A DNA stretch of 64,000 bases, taken from Hyphomonadaceae bacterium (GTDB lineage: Bacteria > Pseudomonadota > Alphaproteobacteria > Caulobacterales > Aquidulcibacteraceae). Shown here piece by piece: positions 9,749 to 17,977 of this stretch. The notes beneath the pieces were generated by a model, which ran no database searches, had not been told where the DNA came from, and saw only the letters and a program-made list of their open reading frames with translations. The position numbers and the translations under genes were made by a program. The stretch covers positions 1 through 64,000 of the forward strand of contig JAIELK010000027.1 in NCBI GenBank assembly GCA_019753175.1, in the 5' to 3' direction. Each line of letters opens with the position of its first letter. Position 1 is the first letter of the stretch.

Positions 9749-10549
9749 CTAATTTCGGGAATGGGGGGCCAACAAAGCCAGCCGGGCTTGCGACCAGCTG
9801 GAGAGGGATGGCCCGGATTGCCGCGAAATCCAAGTATAATCAAGCAGAGCGACGGGTTGCGGCGCATCGCGAAGATTATCTAACACAAAATCACCGCGAT
9901 CGGTGTGCGCCACCACGACCGTGTGCAAACCTCCGCTTTGCAGCTCAGCCACCGCCAGCAGCACGCTTTCGGGCGCCCAACCGGCCGCAAGCAGCCGCTC
10001 GCGTTTTTCGAGCGCATAATCTTCGCAGTCCCCGCGCGCCTGCGCGCGCGTGCCCTGTGTTTCAAGGAGCGGCCTTGACCATCGCTCTGTAACGCCAAAC
10101 TGGTTTATGTCGCTTTCGGCAATGATGGCGCGGTTGACAGCGTCATTGATGTCGTGGAGTTCGCGCCAGCGCTGGCGCGTCAAAGGCTCGTCGCGGCGCG
10201 CGCCGCCCTCGCGGCCAAGTGCAGCGGCGTTGAGCATCATCGTGAAGTTAAGGCTCGCATCAGCGCGTACGCGTCTTGGACCCGAGCGCTGGCTTGCGAC
10301 AGCTGCCGTCTCCCGCGGCCCCTGGCCAACCACAGCGCGCGCGCTCAACACCTCGGCCACCGCGCCGCAGGCGCCTGTGCGCTCGCAATAGTCCAGCAGT
10401 CCGAGCGGCGCCGGCGCCGGCCCGCCCGCCGCCAATATTGCCCTGCTCTCCAGGATAGGCTCGGCGCTTTCAACGCTCACCTCTCCGCGCGCCGAAAGGT
10501 CTGCCGGACCGCCAAATGATACGCAGGCCGAGGTCACCGAACAGGCCAA
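9749..10549 (-). CDS. Bacterial transglutaminase-like cysteine peptidase (BTLCP)
   Basis: About 266 residues. The papain-like triad is readable: Cys 175 in RGDCEDYA, His 209 in GGLHTVVV and Asp 224 in VLDNLRD. BTLCP proteins are periplasmic and in several bacteria process or regulate surface adhesins and polysaccharide systems. The annotated start is a TTG, but the frame continues upstream without ATG, GTG or TTG up to a TAG at 10595, and that extra part reads INKTITLASAALACSVTSAC, a typical lipoprotein signal peptide. Translation may start at the ATC at 10582, or a start codon may have been lost. Function beyond the fold is inferred. Confidence 0.85.
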   Translation of the reverse strand: MACSVTSACVSFGGPADLSARGEVSVESAEPILESRAILAAGGPAPAPLGLLDYCERTGACGAVAEVLSARAVVGQGPRETAAVASQRSGPRRVRADASLNFTMMLNAAALGREGGARRDEPLTRQRWRELHDINDAVNRAIIAESDINQFGVTERWSRPLLETQGTRAQARGDCEDYALEKRERLLAAGWAPESVLLAVAELQSGGLHTVVVAHTDRGDFVLDNLRDAPQPVALLDYTWISRQSGPSLSSWSQARLALLAPHSRN

Positions 10550-10656
10550 CGCGGCGGAAGCGAGGGTTATTGTTTTGTTGATGACACAACGTCCCTAATC
10601 AGCTTTGGATAATTTCTAAACTTACTCCCATTGCCGATCGGTTAAGGCGCAGAGAC

Positions 10657-11313
10657 GTGCTCCTTCGTTTCATTCTCATATTGCCGTTTCTGGCGGGTGT
10701 GTTCCTGAGCGCCGCGGCCTTTGAGGGGGCGAGCCAAACTCAGGCCGCGCGGGCGATTGTGGCTTCCGCGCGCTCAGCGCCGGACCATCTCCGAGCGCGC
10801 ATCCTCGCCGACGCCACTGCCCGTCTTGAGCACAATTGGGCCAGACCGGTTTTGTGGCACGCAGGCGCGGCCGACGCGCTTTCAGCGCTTTACGCGCTTC
10901 ATTGGGAAGTTTCTCCGGAGCCGAGGCTCTTGGCGCGAAGCGTTCACGCTGCCCGACAGGCCGTGCAATTGTCGCCCGCCGCATACGCTCCTTGGGTGCG
11001 GCTGGCCAAACTTGCGCTCCTTGATGCGCCTCACACGCCCTGCAATGTAGAACAATGTCTTCGTATCAGTTGGCGCGCTGCTCCCCTGGCCGATCCGGAA
11101 ACGGATTGTGTGCGCTTAAGGCTTTGGCACGCTGCGGGCTTGCCGAGCGCGGGTATAGAAGACGAGATTGACCGCTACGTGCGCTCAGGTGTCGGCGCTG
11201 ACACGATCGCCCGTTGCTTGAGTTTTCTGCCCGCTACTGAGCGCTTTCGGTATCTGATGGCGCGGGCGCCTGGCGCGCTTCCATCAGCGCGCGAAACAGG
11301 GCGTCCCCGCTAA
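10657..11313 (+). CDS. Secreted helical-repeat protein of unknown function
   Basis: About 218 residues starting at a GTG. An N-terminal signal peptide or anchor (FILILPFLAGVFLSAAAFEG) is followed by Ala/Leu/Arg-rich helices that look like degenerate TPR pairs, for example LARSVHAARQAVQLSPAAYAPWVRLAKLAL. Four cysteines occur in the middle and C-terminal part. Small TPR proteins of this kind are often found beside polysaccharide genes, but I cannot name the family. Its last 80 bases overlap the tail of the convergent MORN-repeat gene. Confidence 0.6.
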   Translation: MLLRFILILPFLAGVFLSAAAFEGASQTQAARAIVASARSAPDHLRARILADATARLEHNWARPVLWHAGAADALSALYALHWEVSPEPRLLARSVHAARQAVQLSPAAYAPWVRLAKLALLDAPHTPCNVEQCLRISWRAAPLADPETDCVRLRLWHAAGLPSAGIEDEIDRYVRSGVGADTIARCLSFLPATERFRYLMARAPGALPSARETGRPR

Positions 11314-12706
11314 GCCGCTCGCCCTGGGCGCTCCAGAAGACGCCACGACCCGTCGGGGCGCCGTTGTCGAATTCACCCTCATAGCGAATGCCGCTCGCCA
11401 TTTGCATGACCCCCATGCCGTTGGGCCGTGAACGCCGCCACGACCCTTCGTACCGCGCGCCATCGCTCCACTCGGCCCGGCCCAATCCGTTTGCGCCCCC
11501 GTCGGACCAATCGCCGTAGTAGCGAGCGGAGCGCTCGTCCGCCGCCAGCGCACGGGCTTGGCGTTCACGCGCCGCCTCCGCCTGCGCATAGGCTTGGCGG
11601 CGTCTCGCTTGGTCTACGATGCCGCGCAGCGTCGGATCGATATCGCCCGCGTCATAAGCATCCGAACGCATGGGCCTGGGCCTTGCAGTTGGGCTGCGGG
11701 CGAGTTGGCTCGGGCTCGACGCTGGCGGTGTGTCCAAAACCGGAGGCAACATGACCCGCACCACAGGCCCACTCTCCGAACTCGCGCTGCGCATGCTTAA
11801 GTCCAAGGGCTGTGACTGGGCCCGCGCGGGCGGCTGGATCGCGTCTGGCTGGGTCACGGTCGGTTGGGTCAGGGGCGGCTCGCTGACCCCAGTCTGCGCC
11901 AAATCATCGTCAGGCAGCATCGACGCGGCGGGCGCGGCGACAGCGCCGGGCGTAGGTTCCAGCGCCGCGACACTCCGGGTCGGAGGTTCATTAACTGCGC
12001 CGGCGGCGGGCGGGCGCAACAATCCACGCCCATCAAGGAGATCGCGGCCAGGCCCAAGCACGGCGACAGCCGCGATCATGACAAAAGCCGCGCTGGCTGC
12101 ACCAACACCAAAAGCGGGGCCGCCGCCCAAACGCCAACCAAGTCCGCCAAGCGACCGGCTTTGAGCCTTGTATCTCGGCGCTTGAGCGATGTTTTGTTCG
12201 GCGAGGGCCAAGGCTGCGAACACCCCGTTTGGGAACGCCTGCAGGAAGCGCTCGTAGTGAGATGGCCCCCCTCGCGTTGTCGCGCTTTGGAACGCGGCGT
12301 ACTCAGCGGCGGCGCGCGACGACCCAGAGGGTTTGACGCGCAACTCGACAGCCCGCGCCAACCGCTCAAGCTCGGACCCGGGGCCAGCCGCGCTGGCCTC
12401 GATCCCGCTTTGCCCCGTTGGAAAGGACGTCCCGTCCGCGCTGACGCCGACAAGCTTGCCCAAGCCGGCTGCGTCCAAGAGCGCCTCGCGCATTGCGGCA
12501 TCGCCAAAATCTGCCTCAGCCCATGCCGCAACCATAAGCGCGCACTGGCTCGTTAAGCTACGCAACACGGCTGGGCGCAGCGGCGCGGGCTCCGCATTGG
12601 GCGCAACGCAAACATCATAACCAAGATGCGACAGGCGCGCGCCAAGCGCAGAAATCAGCGCGTCACTTTTTGATCCGCGCAAGGCCAAGATAAAGCTCAT
12701 ACCCAA
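11234..12706 (-). CDS. TIR-like / membrane / MORN-repeat fusion protein
   Basis: 490 residues in three parts. Residues 1-125 look like a divergent TIR domain: MSFILALRGSK at the first strand, SQCALMVAAWAEADF at the 'stranger' strand-helix, and AMREALLDA with Glu 74 where TIR NADases carry their catalytic Glu. A Leu/Arg helical linker leads to one membrane helix at about 198-218, then a long Pro/Ala-rich linker. Residues 400-470 are three MORN repeats (YYGDWSDG, YEGSWRRSRPNGMG, YEGEFDNGAPTGRG). The MORN half would be periplasmic. The TIR assignment is weak and based only on pattern; the MORN part is secure. The role is unknown. Confidence 0.75.
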   Translation of the reverse strand: MGMSFILALRGSKSDALISALGARLSHLGYDVCVAPNAEPAPLRPAVLRSLTSQCALMVAAWAEADFGDAAMREALLDAAGLGKLVGVSADGTSFPTGQSGIEASAAGPGSELERLARAVELRVKPSGSSRAAAEYAAFQSATTRGGPSHYERFLQAFPNGVFAALALAEQNIAQAPRYKAQSRSLGGLGWRLGGGPAFGVGAASAAFVMIAAVAVLGPGRDLLDGRGLLRPPAAGAVNEPPTRSVAALEPTPGAVAAPAASMLPDDDLAQTGVSEPPLTQPTVTQPDAIQPPARAQSQPLDLSMRSASSESGPVVRVMLPPVLDTPPASSPSQLARSPTARPRPMRSDAYDAGDIDPTLRGIVDQARRRQAYAQAEAARERQARALAADERSARYYGDWSDGGANGLGRAEWSDGARYEGSWRRSRPNGMGVMQMASGIRYEGEFDNGAPTGRGVFWSAQGERLSGDALFRALMEARQAPAPSDTESAQ

Positions 12707-12861
12707 ACCCTAATGCGCCCGTTGGCGGACTGGACTTTCCCACCCGATTCTGGAACGACGCATTTCCCAAGTCCTAGGCGCGCACCGCTCTAATCATTTT
12801 CGTGGTCAACGCTAATCAGAGCGATAACATTGCGCAAGCAAGCAACAGGGGGCGGAGGACG

Positions 12862-14214
12862 ATGCGGGGCGAAGCAAACATTTGGCGCACCTGCATCGAT
12901 TTCGGCACCGCCGCTTCCAAGGCCAGCACCTGCTCGGCGTGGGATAAGACCGGCCCGTTATACGCCCACGTCCACCCCTTGCGGTTAGGCGCCATTTGCC
13001 AAGAGCCTAACCCCTATGTCGCGGAATCAGCGCTCTTGTTCGATGCAGGGCGGGTGTTTTTCGGCTGGAACGCTCGAAAGCGCGCCGCTGACCAACCGCC
13101 GGACACCGAAGTTCTGCACTCGTTTAAGACCTTCCTGGCCTCGGCTGATCTCTCCGAAGCCCTGAGCCTCAAACTCAAGCGCACCGTTGACCGCTCCGGG
13201 CGCTTCAGCCAGCGCGACGCGCTCACGCTCTACGTTGCCTATCTGCTGCGCCTCACCGAAAGGGCTATGGCGCTCGATGCCAACCTGCCCAGAGAAGCGA
13301 GCCAAGGGCTGCGCCGATACGCCTACCCAACATGGCGCACCGGTGCGGCAGCCAACACGATGCTCGCAGAAATTTTCGATGTCGCCTCAAGCTTGAGCGA
13401 CACCCTCGGCGAGCAGATGCTCTCGCCGCAAGGCGCTCCCGCCGACGCCGCGCTCGAAGCGCTTCAGCGCGCGCGCCCCTCGCCCGGGCGAGGCCGCATC
13501 GAGGCCGGCGTGTATGAGGCGCAGGCCGCCGCAGAGTGCCATTTTGCTTATACACGCGGCCTGCCCCACCATGTCATCGTGTTCGATATGGGCGCCGGCA
13601 CCACCGACATTACGTCGTTTGAATTTCGAGAGACCCCTGAGGGTCATACGATGCGCGAGATCGCCAACTCTCGTCGCACCATTCTCTTGGCCTGTGACGA
13701 AGTCGACAAGCTTCTGATGAGTTTCATCTTGGATCGCGCCAAGCTCGCCTCCAGCCATGCCAATCGTTTATGGCGGCATTTGGCGTTGCGCCGCCGCCAG
13801 TTGAAAGAAGAACTCTTCGCCCAGGGCGCGACCTCATTCGACTGGGAAAACAAGCGCTACGGCGTGCACCTGAACGATTTCAGACGCGACCAGCACTTCC
13901 AGGCATTCTGCGCCGCCATAGAACAGAACTTCAAATATTGTCTGACGCAAGTCGAGCTGCGGGCGGCTGCGGCTGGACATACGGAAGTGGGGGTCATTCT
14001 CGCGGGCGGGGGCGCAAGTCTGCCCTTCGTGCAGAAAATGGCCATGCGCGCGCGCCCAAGCGCACGCGGGATAAAAAAGCTACTGGTCCAACCCTTGGTG
14101 CCAACCTGGGCAAAGGACCCCTCGTTCAAGCACTTGGCGAACATCTTTCCTCAGGTCTCGATATCGATCGGCGGGGCCGTCGCCCACGTGCATGCCGCGG
14201 ACCTACATTTCTAG
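12862..14214 (+). CDS. Hsp70/actin-superfamily ATPase, paralogue A
   Basis: 450 residues from ATG 12862, which has GGAGG in front; the frame opens at 12802 but that extension looks untranslated. The ATPase core is visible: phosphate-1 CIDFGTAASKAS (about 11-22), phosphate-2 VIVFDMGAGTTDI (about 237-249) and adenosine motif VGVILAGGGASLPFV (about 375-389). There is no room for an Hsp70 substrate-binding domain, so this is a stand-alone nucleotide-binding domain like those of DnaK-related or MreB/FtsA-like proteins. A second copy with the motifs at the same residue positions lies at 18078-19439. The client or polymer is unknown. Confidence 0.82.
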   Translation: MRGEANIWRTCIDFGTAASKASTCSAWDKTGPLYAHVHPLRLGAICQEPNPYVAESALLFDAGRVFFGWNARKRAADQPPDTEVLHSFKTFLASADLSEALSLKLKRTVDRSGRFSQRDALTLYVAYLLRLTERAMALDANLPREASQGLRRYAYPTWRTGAAANTMLAEIFDVASSLSDTLGEQMLSPQGAPADAALEALQRARPSPGRGRIEAGVYEAQAAAECHFAYTRGLPHHVIVFDMGAGTTDITSFEFRETPEGHTMREIANSRRTILLACDEVDKLLMSFILDRAKLASSHANRLWRHLALRRRQLKEELFAQGATSFDWENKRYGVHLNDFRRDQHFQAFCAAIEQNFKYCLTQVELRAAAAGHTEVGVILAGGGASLPFVQKMAMRARPSARGIKKLLVQPLVPTWAKDPSFKHLANIFPQVSISIGGAVAHVHAADLHF

Positions 14215-14435
14215 AACCGCCGCGAGATGAGGAGCGACGTTAGAATACGTCATCAAACCTATCCGCCACACGAGGGTGTCGGGCTGGCTCCAGCGCGGGT
14301 GAGGTCTTTAGGGACCCGGCTGCGCTTTGGGGCCTCGAAGGCGAACGTCGCTTGGATTCCCACTCGAAAGACCGCGTCCCCTCTAGTGTGGGCCTAGCGT
14401 TGTGATGATCGAAGCAATTGGACGTTGTCATTTTA

Positions 14436-14457
14436 CGCCGTGCTTTCAAGCACGGCG
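14436..14457. terminator. Hairpin after the first Hsp70-like gene
   Basis: CGCCGTGCTT at 14436-14445 and AAGCACGGCG at 14448-14457 are perfectly complementary 10-base arms with a two-base centre. A TTTT run lies on its left side, not downstream on the plus strand, so it is not a classical intrinsic terminator; it may be a transcription end or a protein site. Confidence 0.35.
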
Positions 14458-14748
14458 CCTCGTCCGAACGAAAGCGTAATTGTAAGGCGCATAAGCAGGG
14501 CATCTCAGTTCAAGATATACATGATGTCGCTTCTTCGTGTTTAGAGCACATCGCGGAGTTTAGCGCCAAGCTGAGTGTAAAAATTATGTGACACCGCAGG
14601 TTATAAGCGATTACATTTGCCACCAAAGCAAGCAAGTAACGTGTTATTTATCACACTAAAGGAGTTATTTCTTGCCTTTGCACGAGGACGTACAGCGAAT
14701 ACTTGGCGTCTTTGAAGCGAAACTTTAGTGCAACCATAAGATGATAGC

Positions 14749-14762
14749 ATGTAAACTTACAT
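14749..14762. promoter_or_regulatory. Small dyad upstream of the interrupted gene
   Basis: ATGTAA and TTACAT are perfect inverted arms separated by AC, about 75 bases ahead of the interrupted gene. It is short, so chance is possible, but its symmetry and position suit an operator for a helix-turn-helix protein, perhaps the interrupted gene's own product or the Crp-like protein. Confidence 0.25.
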
Positions 14763-14849
14763 CGCCAGGGGAAGAAAGTGCATATTGTCAGTTAAACAAC
14801 GATATTTTACTTGAACTCCTAGTTCTCCGGGCTAGTGATAACTTCGACA

Positions 14850-15017
14850 ATGATTAGCCCCCTTGAAGCGATCGCGGCCCGGCGCGGCGAAATCCGCAAA
14901 GAAATCGAGCGCCTGCAGACAGAAGATCTCGAACTCGTTCGGGCGGAAGAGGTATTGTCGCAGTTCAAAACAACGCGACCGCGCCCCGGCGGGCGTAACT
15001 CGGCCCCGACAATTTTG
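14850..15017 (+). pseudogene. 5' half of a gene split by an insertion sequence
   Basis: From ATG 14850 (a GTG at 14835 is also in frame) the product reads MISPLEAIAARRGEIRKEIE and continues as a short charged coiled coil, then a basic Pro/Arg/Gly linker ending ...SAPTIL at base 15017, exactly where the insertion sequence begins. The frame then runs into the inverted repeat. The missing half is recognisable beyond the element at 16589-16827. Together they would give a protein of about 135-140 residues with a coiled-coil N-terminus and a winged-helix-like C-terminus, probably a DNA-binding protein. The gene is now inactive as one product. Confidence 0.75.
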
Positions 15018-16588
15018 GGCCGAGGCTGTGTAAAAACCGCGAAACAGTTCAAGCTTTCCGCTATGAGGCGGGAGGCTTGCGATGAAGCGGTTCGTGGAAG
15101 GCGTGGCGCGCGATCAGGGCGGGCTGTTTCCGGCGCATCTTGAGGACTTCGTCGACGAAGATAATCCGGTTCGCGTGGTCGACGCCTTCGTGGATAAATT
15201 GGATCTGCGCGCGATCGGCTTCGAGGCGGTGGATCCCAGCGCCACTGGTCGGCCTGGCTATCATCCCGCAGTTTTGTTGAAGCTCTACATTTACGGCTAT
15301 CTCAACGCGGTCCCTTCCAGCCGACGTCTGGAGCGCGAGGCCGGGCGCAATGTCGAGCTGATGTGGCTCACCGAGCGTTTGGCGCCCGATCACAAGACCA
15401 TCGCCGACTTCCGCAAGGATCATGGGGAGGCGATCCAACAAGCCTGTGCGCAATTTGTGATGCTGTGCCGCGAACTGGGTCTGTTTTCGAAAGCGATCGT
15501 CGCCGTCGACGGCAGCAAGTTTAAAGCCGTCAACTCTCGCGACAACAACTTCACTGCGAACAAGGTCGAAAAGCGCATCGAGCAGACCGAGGTCCACATC
15601 GCCCGCTATCTGACGGCGCTGGAGCGCGCCGACCGCCAAGGCGGAGAGATCGCCGAAGAAAAGACACCGCGCTTGAAAGAGAAAATCGAGCGCCTACGCC
15701 AACGGGTCGAGGATTTGCGTGCAATGGGCGAAGCGCTCAAAGCAGCGCCCGGCGGACAAGTCTCGCTGACCGATCCCGATGCGCGCGCTATGTCGAGCCG
15801 CGGCAAGGGGACCGACGTTGTCGGTTACAATGTCCAATTGGCCGTCGATGCCGAGCACTATTTGATCCTCGCGCACGAAGTCACCAACATCGGCAATGAC
15901 CGCGCGCAGCTGGTATCGATGGGCGAAAAGGCGCGCGACGCCAGCGGACACGCATCGATCACTGTGCTGGCCGACCGGGGCTATTACAGCGGCGATCAGA
16001 TCGTTGCCTGCGACGGGACGGGCGTGGAGCCGATTGTGCCCAAGACGGAGACTTCGGGCGGGGCTTTACGCGGACGCTTCACAATTCAGGACTTCATCTA
16101 CGACCACGAGCACGACCGTTACACATGCCCGGCCGGTCAAATCCTGACGCAGGCGAAGAAGCGTTCCACGCGCGGGCCCGACCCCGACTTTGTGCGCTAC
16201 CGAAACCTCGAAGCCTGCGGCGCCTGCGCGCTCAAACCTCGATGCACGGCGGAAAGATTCCAGCAGATCAGGCGATGGAAGCATGACGATGTGCTTGATG
16301 CGATGCAGCAGCGGCTCGAGCGCATGCCGAAAGCCATGACCATCCGTCGGCGAACGGTCGAACATCCTTTCGGGACCATCAAGGCCTGGATGGGCGCGAC
16401 GCACTTCCTCACCAGGACGCTACCCAAGGTGAAAACCGAGATGAGCCTCCAGGTGCTGGCTTACAATTTGAAGCGGATGATGGCGCTCTTCGGTGTCGCT
16501 CCACTGATCAAAGCGATGGCCGCGTGAGCCCCGCGTCATGCGGAAGCTGGAGCGCAAAATCTCAGCGCGTTTTCACACAGCCTCGGCC
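15018..16588 (+). mobile_element. IS1182-family insertion sequence, about 1.57 kb
   Basis: The ends are inverted repeats: GGCCGAGGCTGTGTAAAAAC on the left (from 15018) and its complement, with one mismatch, on the right (GTTTTCACACAGCCTCGGCC ending at 16588). One transposase gene fills the element. No target-site duplication can be seen. The element splits a gene whose halves flank it, so this insertion is direct evidence of past transposition. Borders may be off by one or two bases because the repeat edge is ambiguous. Confidence 0.9.
15082..16527 (+). CDS. IS1182-family DDE transposase
   Basis: 481 residues, complete and apparently intact. The N-terminus (MKRFVEGVARDQGGLFP...LEDFVDEDNPVRVVDAFVD) and the block YHPAVLLKLYIYGYLNAVPSSRRLEREAGRNVELMWL are hallmarks of IS1182/IS5-like transposases. 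The catalytic Asp lies in IVAVDGSKFKAV, a second Asp in VLADRGYYSGDQ, and the C-terminal Glu region is near MTIRRRTVEHPFGTIKAWMG. A cysteine cluster (TCPAG, ACGACALKPRCT) is also typical. GGAGG precedes the ATG at a short distance. Confidence 0.96.
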   Translation: MKRFVEGVARDQGGLFPAHLEDFVDEDNPVRVVDAFVDKLDLRAIGFEAVDPSATGRPGYHPAVLLKLYIYGYLNAVPSSRRLEREAGRNVELMWLTERLAPDHKTIADFRKDHGEAIQQACAQFVMLCRELGLFSKAIVAVDGSKFKAVNSRDNNFTANKVEKRIEQTEVHIARYLTALERADRQGGEIAEEKTPRLKEKIERLRQRVEDLRAMGEALKAAPGGQVSLTDPDARAMSSRGKGTDVVGYNVQLAVDAEHYLILAHEVTNIGNDRAQLVSMGEKARDASGHASITVLADRGYYSGDQIVACDGTGVEPIVPKTETSGGALRGRFTIQDFIYDHEHDRYTCPAGQILTQAKKRSTRGPDPDFVRYRNLEACGACALKPRCTAERFQQIRRWKHDDVLDAMQQRLERMPKAMTIRRRTVEHPFGTIKAWMGATHFLTRTLPKVKTEMSLQVLAYNLKRMMALFGVAPLIKAMAA

Positions 16589-16827
16589 AGAGGCCGCCTA
16601 AGAGCCAACGTGAGCTGGTTCTCGCCACGCTGGCTTCCGCAGCGGATCCCTGGCTGCAGGCCAAAGACATTATCGCAACCGCACGAGCCAAATGGGGCGC
16701 TGAGATCGCAGAAAAGAGTTTGCGTCCCTTGCTGACCGTCATGAAGCGCGAAGGATTGCTCGTTCGCGATGGGCGCTGGGTTGCGCTTCGGGAGCGCGAG
16801 CGCGATGGTAGCCGCATCGCGAGTTGA
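16589..16827 (+). pseudogene. 3' half of the gene split by the insertion sequence
   Basis: Directly after the right inverted repeat a plus-strand frame reads PKSQRELVLATLASAADPWL, then AKDIIATARAKWGAEI..., and ends at TGA 16825-16827. It has a winged-helix look: helix, LQAKDIIATARAKWG, SLRPLLTVMKREGLLVRDGRWV as recognition helix and wing. Rejoining it to the 5' half at 15017 restores one frame if one base of the repeat edge belongs to the gene. It has no start codon or ribosome site of its own. It was probably a small transcriptional regulator. Confidence 0.72.
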
Positions 16828-16910
16828 CGCGTAATGGCGGACTATTCGTCGTAAAAGCGCTGTAATCTCATGGTGTAATCCATCCCGCTACGGAAAAAAT
16901 GTTGCGCCGC

Positions 16911-16944
16911 CCATTATCGCCGACTTGAGGGTCGACGATAATGG
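16911..16944. promoter_or_regulatory. Long dyad upstream of the Crp/Fnr-type regulator gene
   Basis: CCATTATCG at 16911-16919 and CGATAATGG at 16936-16944 are perfect inverted arms; inside them CGAC and GTCG also pair, leaving one mismatch over 14 bases per arm. It lies about 60 bases ahead of the chosen regulator start. A Crp-type autoregulatory site, or an RNA hairpin in the leader, would both fit. Confidence 0.45.
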
Positions 16945-17002
16945 TTGTATCGGGCGCCCTCCCGAGCTAACAATTACTAAATTGTTGGGAGAGTCATTTT
17001 GG

Positions 17003-17797
17003 ATGAGGGGTGAAGGGTCCGCGAACGGTTCAGAAAACCGCGCGTCATCTGGCGAGGGCCCCTCCAGTGCTGGCGAAATGCAGCGTTTTCCGCTTTTCAG
17101 CACTCTCGATGAGCGTGCACTGCAGGCCGTCTTCGATAAATCCCACGCCCTATCGGTTTCACCGACCTCGAGTTTGCAACTGAGATCGCGTGTTGATTCG
17201 CTTTGGTTGGCTTGGAGCGGCGGATATCGTGTGTTTTTTCGCTCCCCGGCTGGGGCCAACATATCCCTTCGACTTCTGAGACCGGGCGAGCATTTCGGCG
17301 AAGTCGATGTTATCATTGGCAAGGCGGATACCAGCTATGGCATCGCGTGTGACGCCGCCGGCGTGCTCCTAAATATTCCTGGCGACAGCTTCAGGGAATT
17401 GCTCGGGTCTTTTGCTGCTCTTCGCGACAACTTACTGCGCGCCCTAGCATGGGCGAACGTGCATAGCGTTGACCGACTTTATACCTATGCCACGCTTGAC
17501 ACGCGTACGCGCCTGTTAGCTGAGATTGTGCGCCTCAGCGTTTACAGCCAGCCTATGAAAGGCGCCGTGCACCTAACGCCTGCGCCGACACACGATGCGT
17601 TGGCAAACTTGATCGGCGCGACGCGCGAAGTTGTAACCCGCCATCTGCGATCCCTCAGCCGGGAGGGGCTTATTCAAAGCCGGCGGGGCGAAATGACAGT
17701 CCTCGACATTGATCGCCTGCGCCAGTTGGTTGAAACCAAATCAGGACCGCTCATGAGTTACCGATACGCTCCGTCCGGCGACATGGGCGCAATTTGA
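17003..17797 (+). CDS. Crp/Fnr-family transcriptional regulator
   Basis: About 264 residues from ATG 17003; the frame opens at 16925, and the first 78 bases lie across the dyad, so the later start is preferred. A cyclic-nucleotide-binding-type beta barrel runs from FPLFSTLDERAL to about 150, with RLLRPGEHFGEVDVI in place of the usual phosphate cassette; the Arg/Ser of a cAMP pocket is not obvious and there are no Fnr iron-sulfur cysteines. A dimer helix follows, then a winged helix with LANLIGATREVVTRHLRSLSREGLI. It sits between the two Hsp70-like ATPases and may control them. The ligand is unknown. Confidence 0.88.
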   Translation: MRGEGSANGSENRASSGEGPSSAGEMQRFPLFSTLDERALQAVFDKSHALSVSPTSSLQLRSRVDSLWLAWSGGYRVFFRSPAGANISLRLLRPGEHFGEVDVIIGKADTSYGIACDAAGVLLNIPGDSFRELLGSFAALRDNLLRALAWANVHSVDRLYTYATLDTRTRLLAEIVRLSVYSQPMKGAVHLTPAPTHDALANLIGATREVVTRHLRSLSREGLIQSRRGEMTVLDIDRLRQLVETKSGPLMSYRYAPSGDMGAI

Positions 17798-17977
17798 AGC
17801 GCTGTTATCCGCCGCTTGCGGCCCGCGCTTGTTTCCAGGCTGTTTGAACAACATTCTATCGAGCCGTCACTGGTTGCGCGAGTTGGTTCGGTCGCGAGAG
17901 TTTAGAATGTTAGTGACAAGCTGCGGCGCGTCTTCTAACATTTTTCGGCGCGCTCATCCGTGCGTCCCCTACCGCGA

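Larger units (their letters stand above)
14215..14834. other. 620-base intergenic region, AT-richer than its surroundings
   Basis: No convincing gene. It contains the near-perfect hairpin at 14436-14457, the dyad at 14749-14762, and a possible 18-codon reading frame at 14672-14728 starting on TTG eight bases after AAAGGAG (product would begin PLHEDVQRILG). The second half is clearly AT-richer than neighbouring genes. An 87-codon minus frame at 14240-14503 has no coding character. The region leads into the gene interrupted by the insertion sequence, so it probably holds that gene's promoter. Confidence 0.5.

Noticed and set aside
9749-10549. Lasso-peptide B2 protease as partner of the PqqD protein
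   Set aside because: The transglutaminase-like enzyme has BTLCP motifs, is 9 kb away and lies in the polysaccharide block; no lasso cyclase is present.
14240-14503. 87-codon minus-strand frame in the intergenic gap
   Set aside because: No ribosome site, odd composition and overlaps the hairpin; not supported as a gene.
15013-16593. Target-site duplication flanking the insertion sequence
   Set aside because: Bases before 15018 (TTTTG) and after 16588 (AGAGG) do not match, so no duplication can be claimed.
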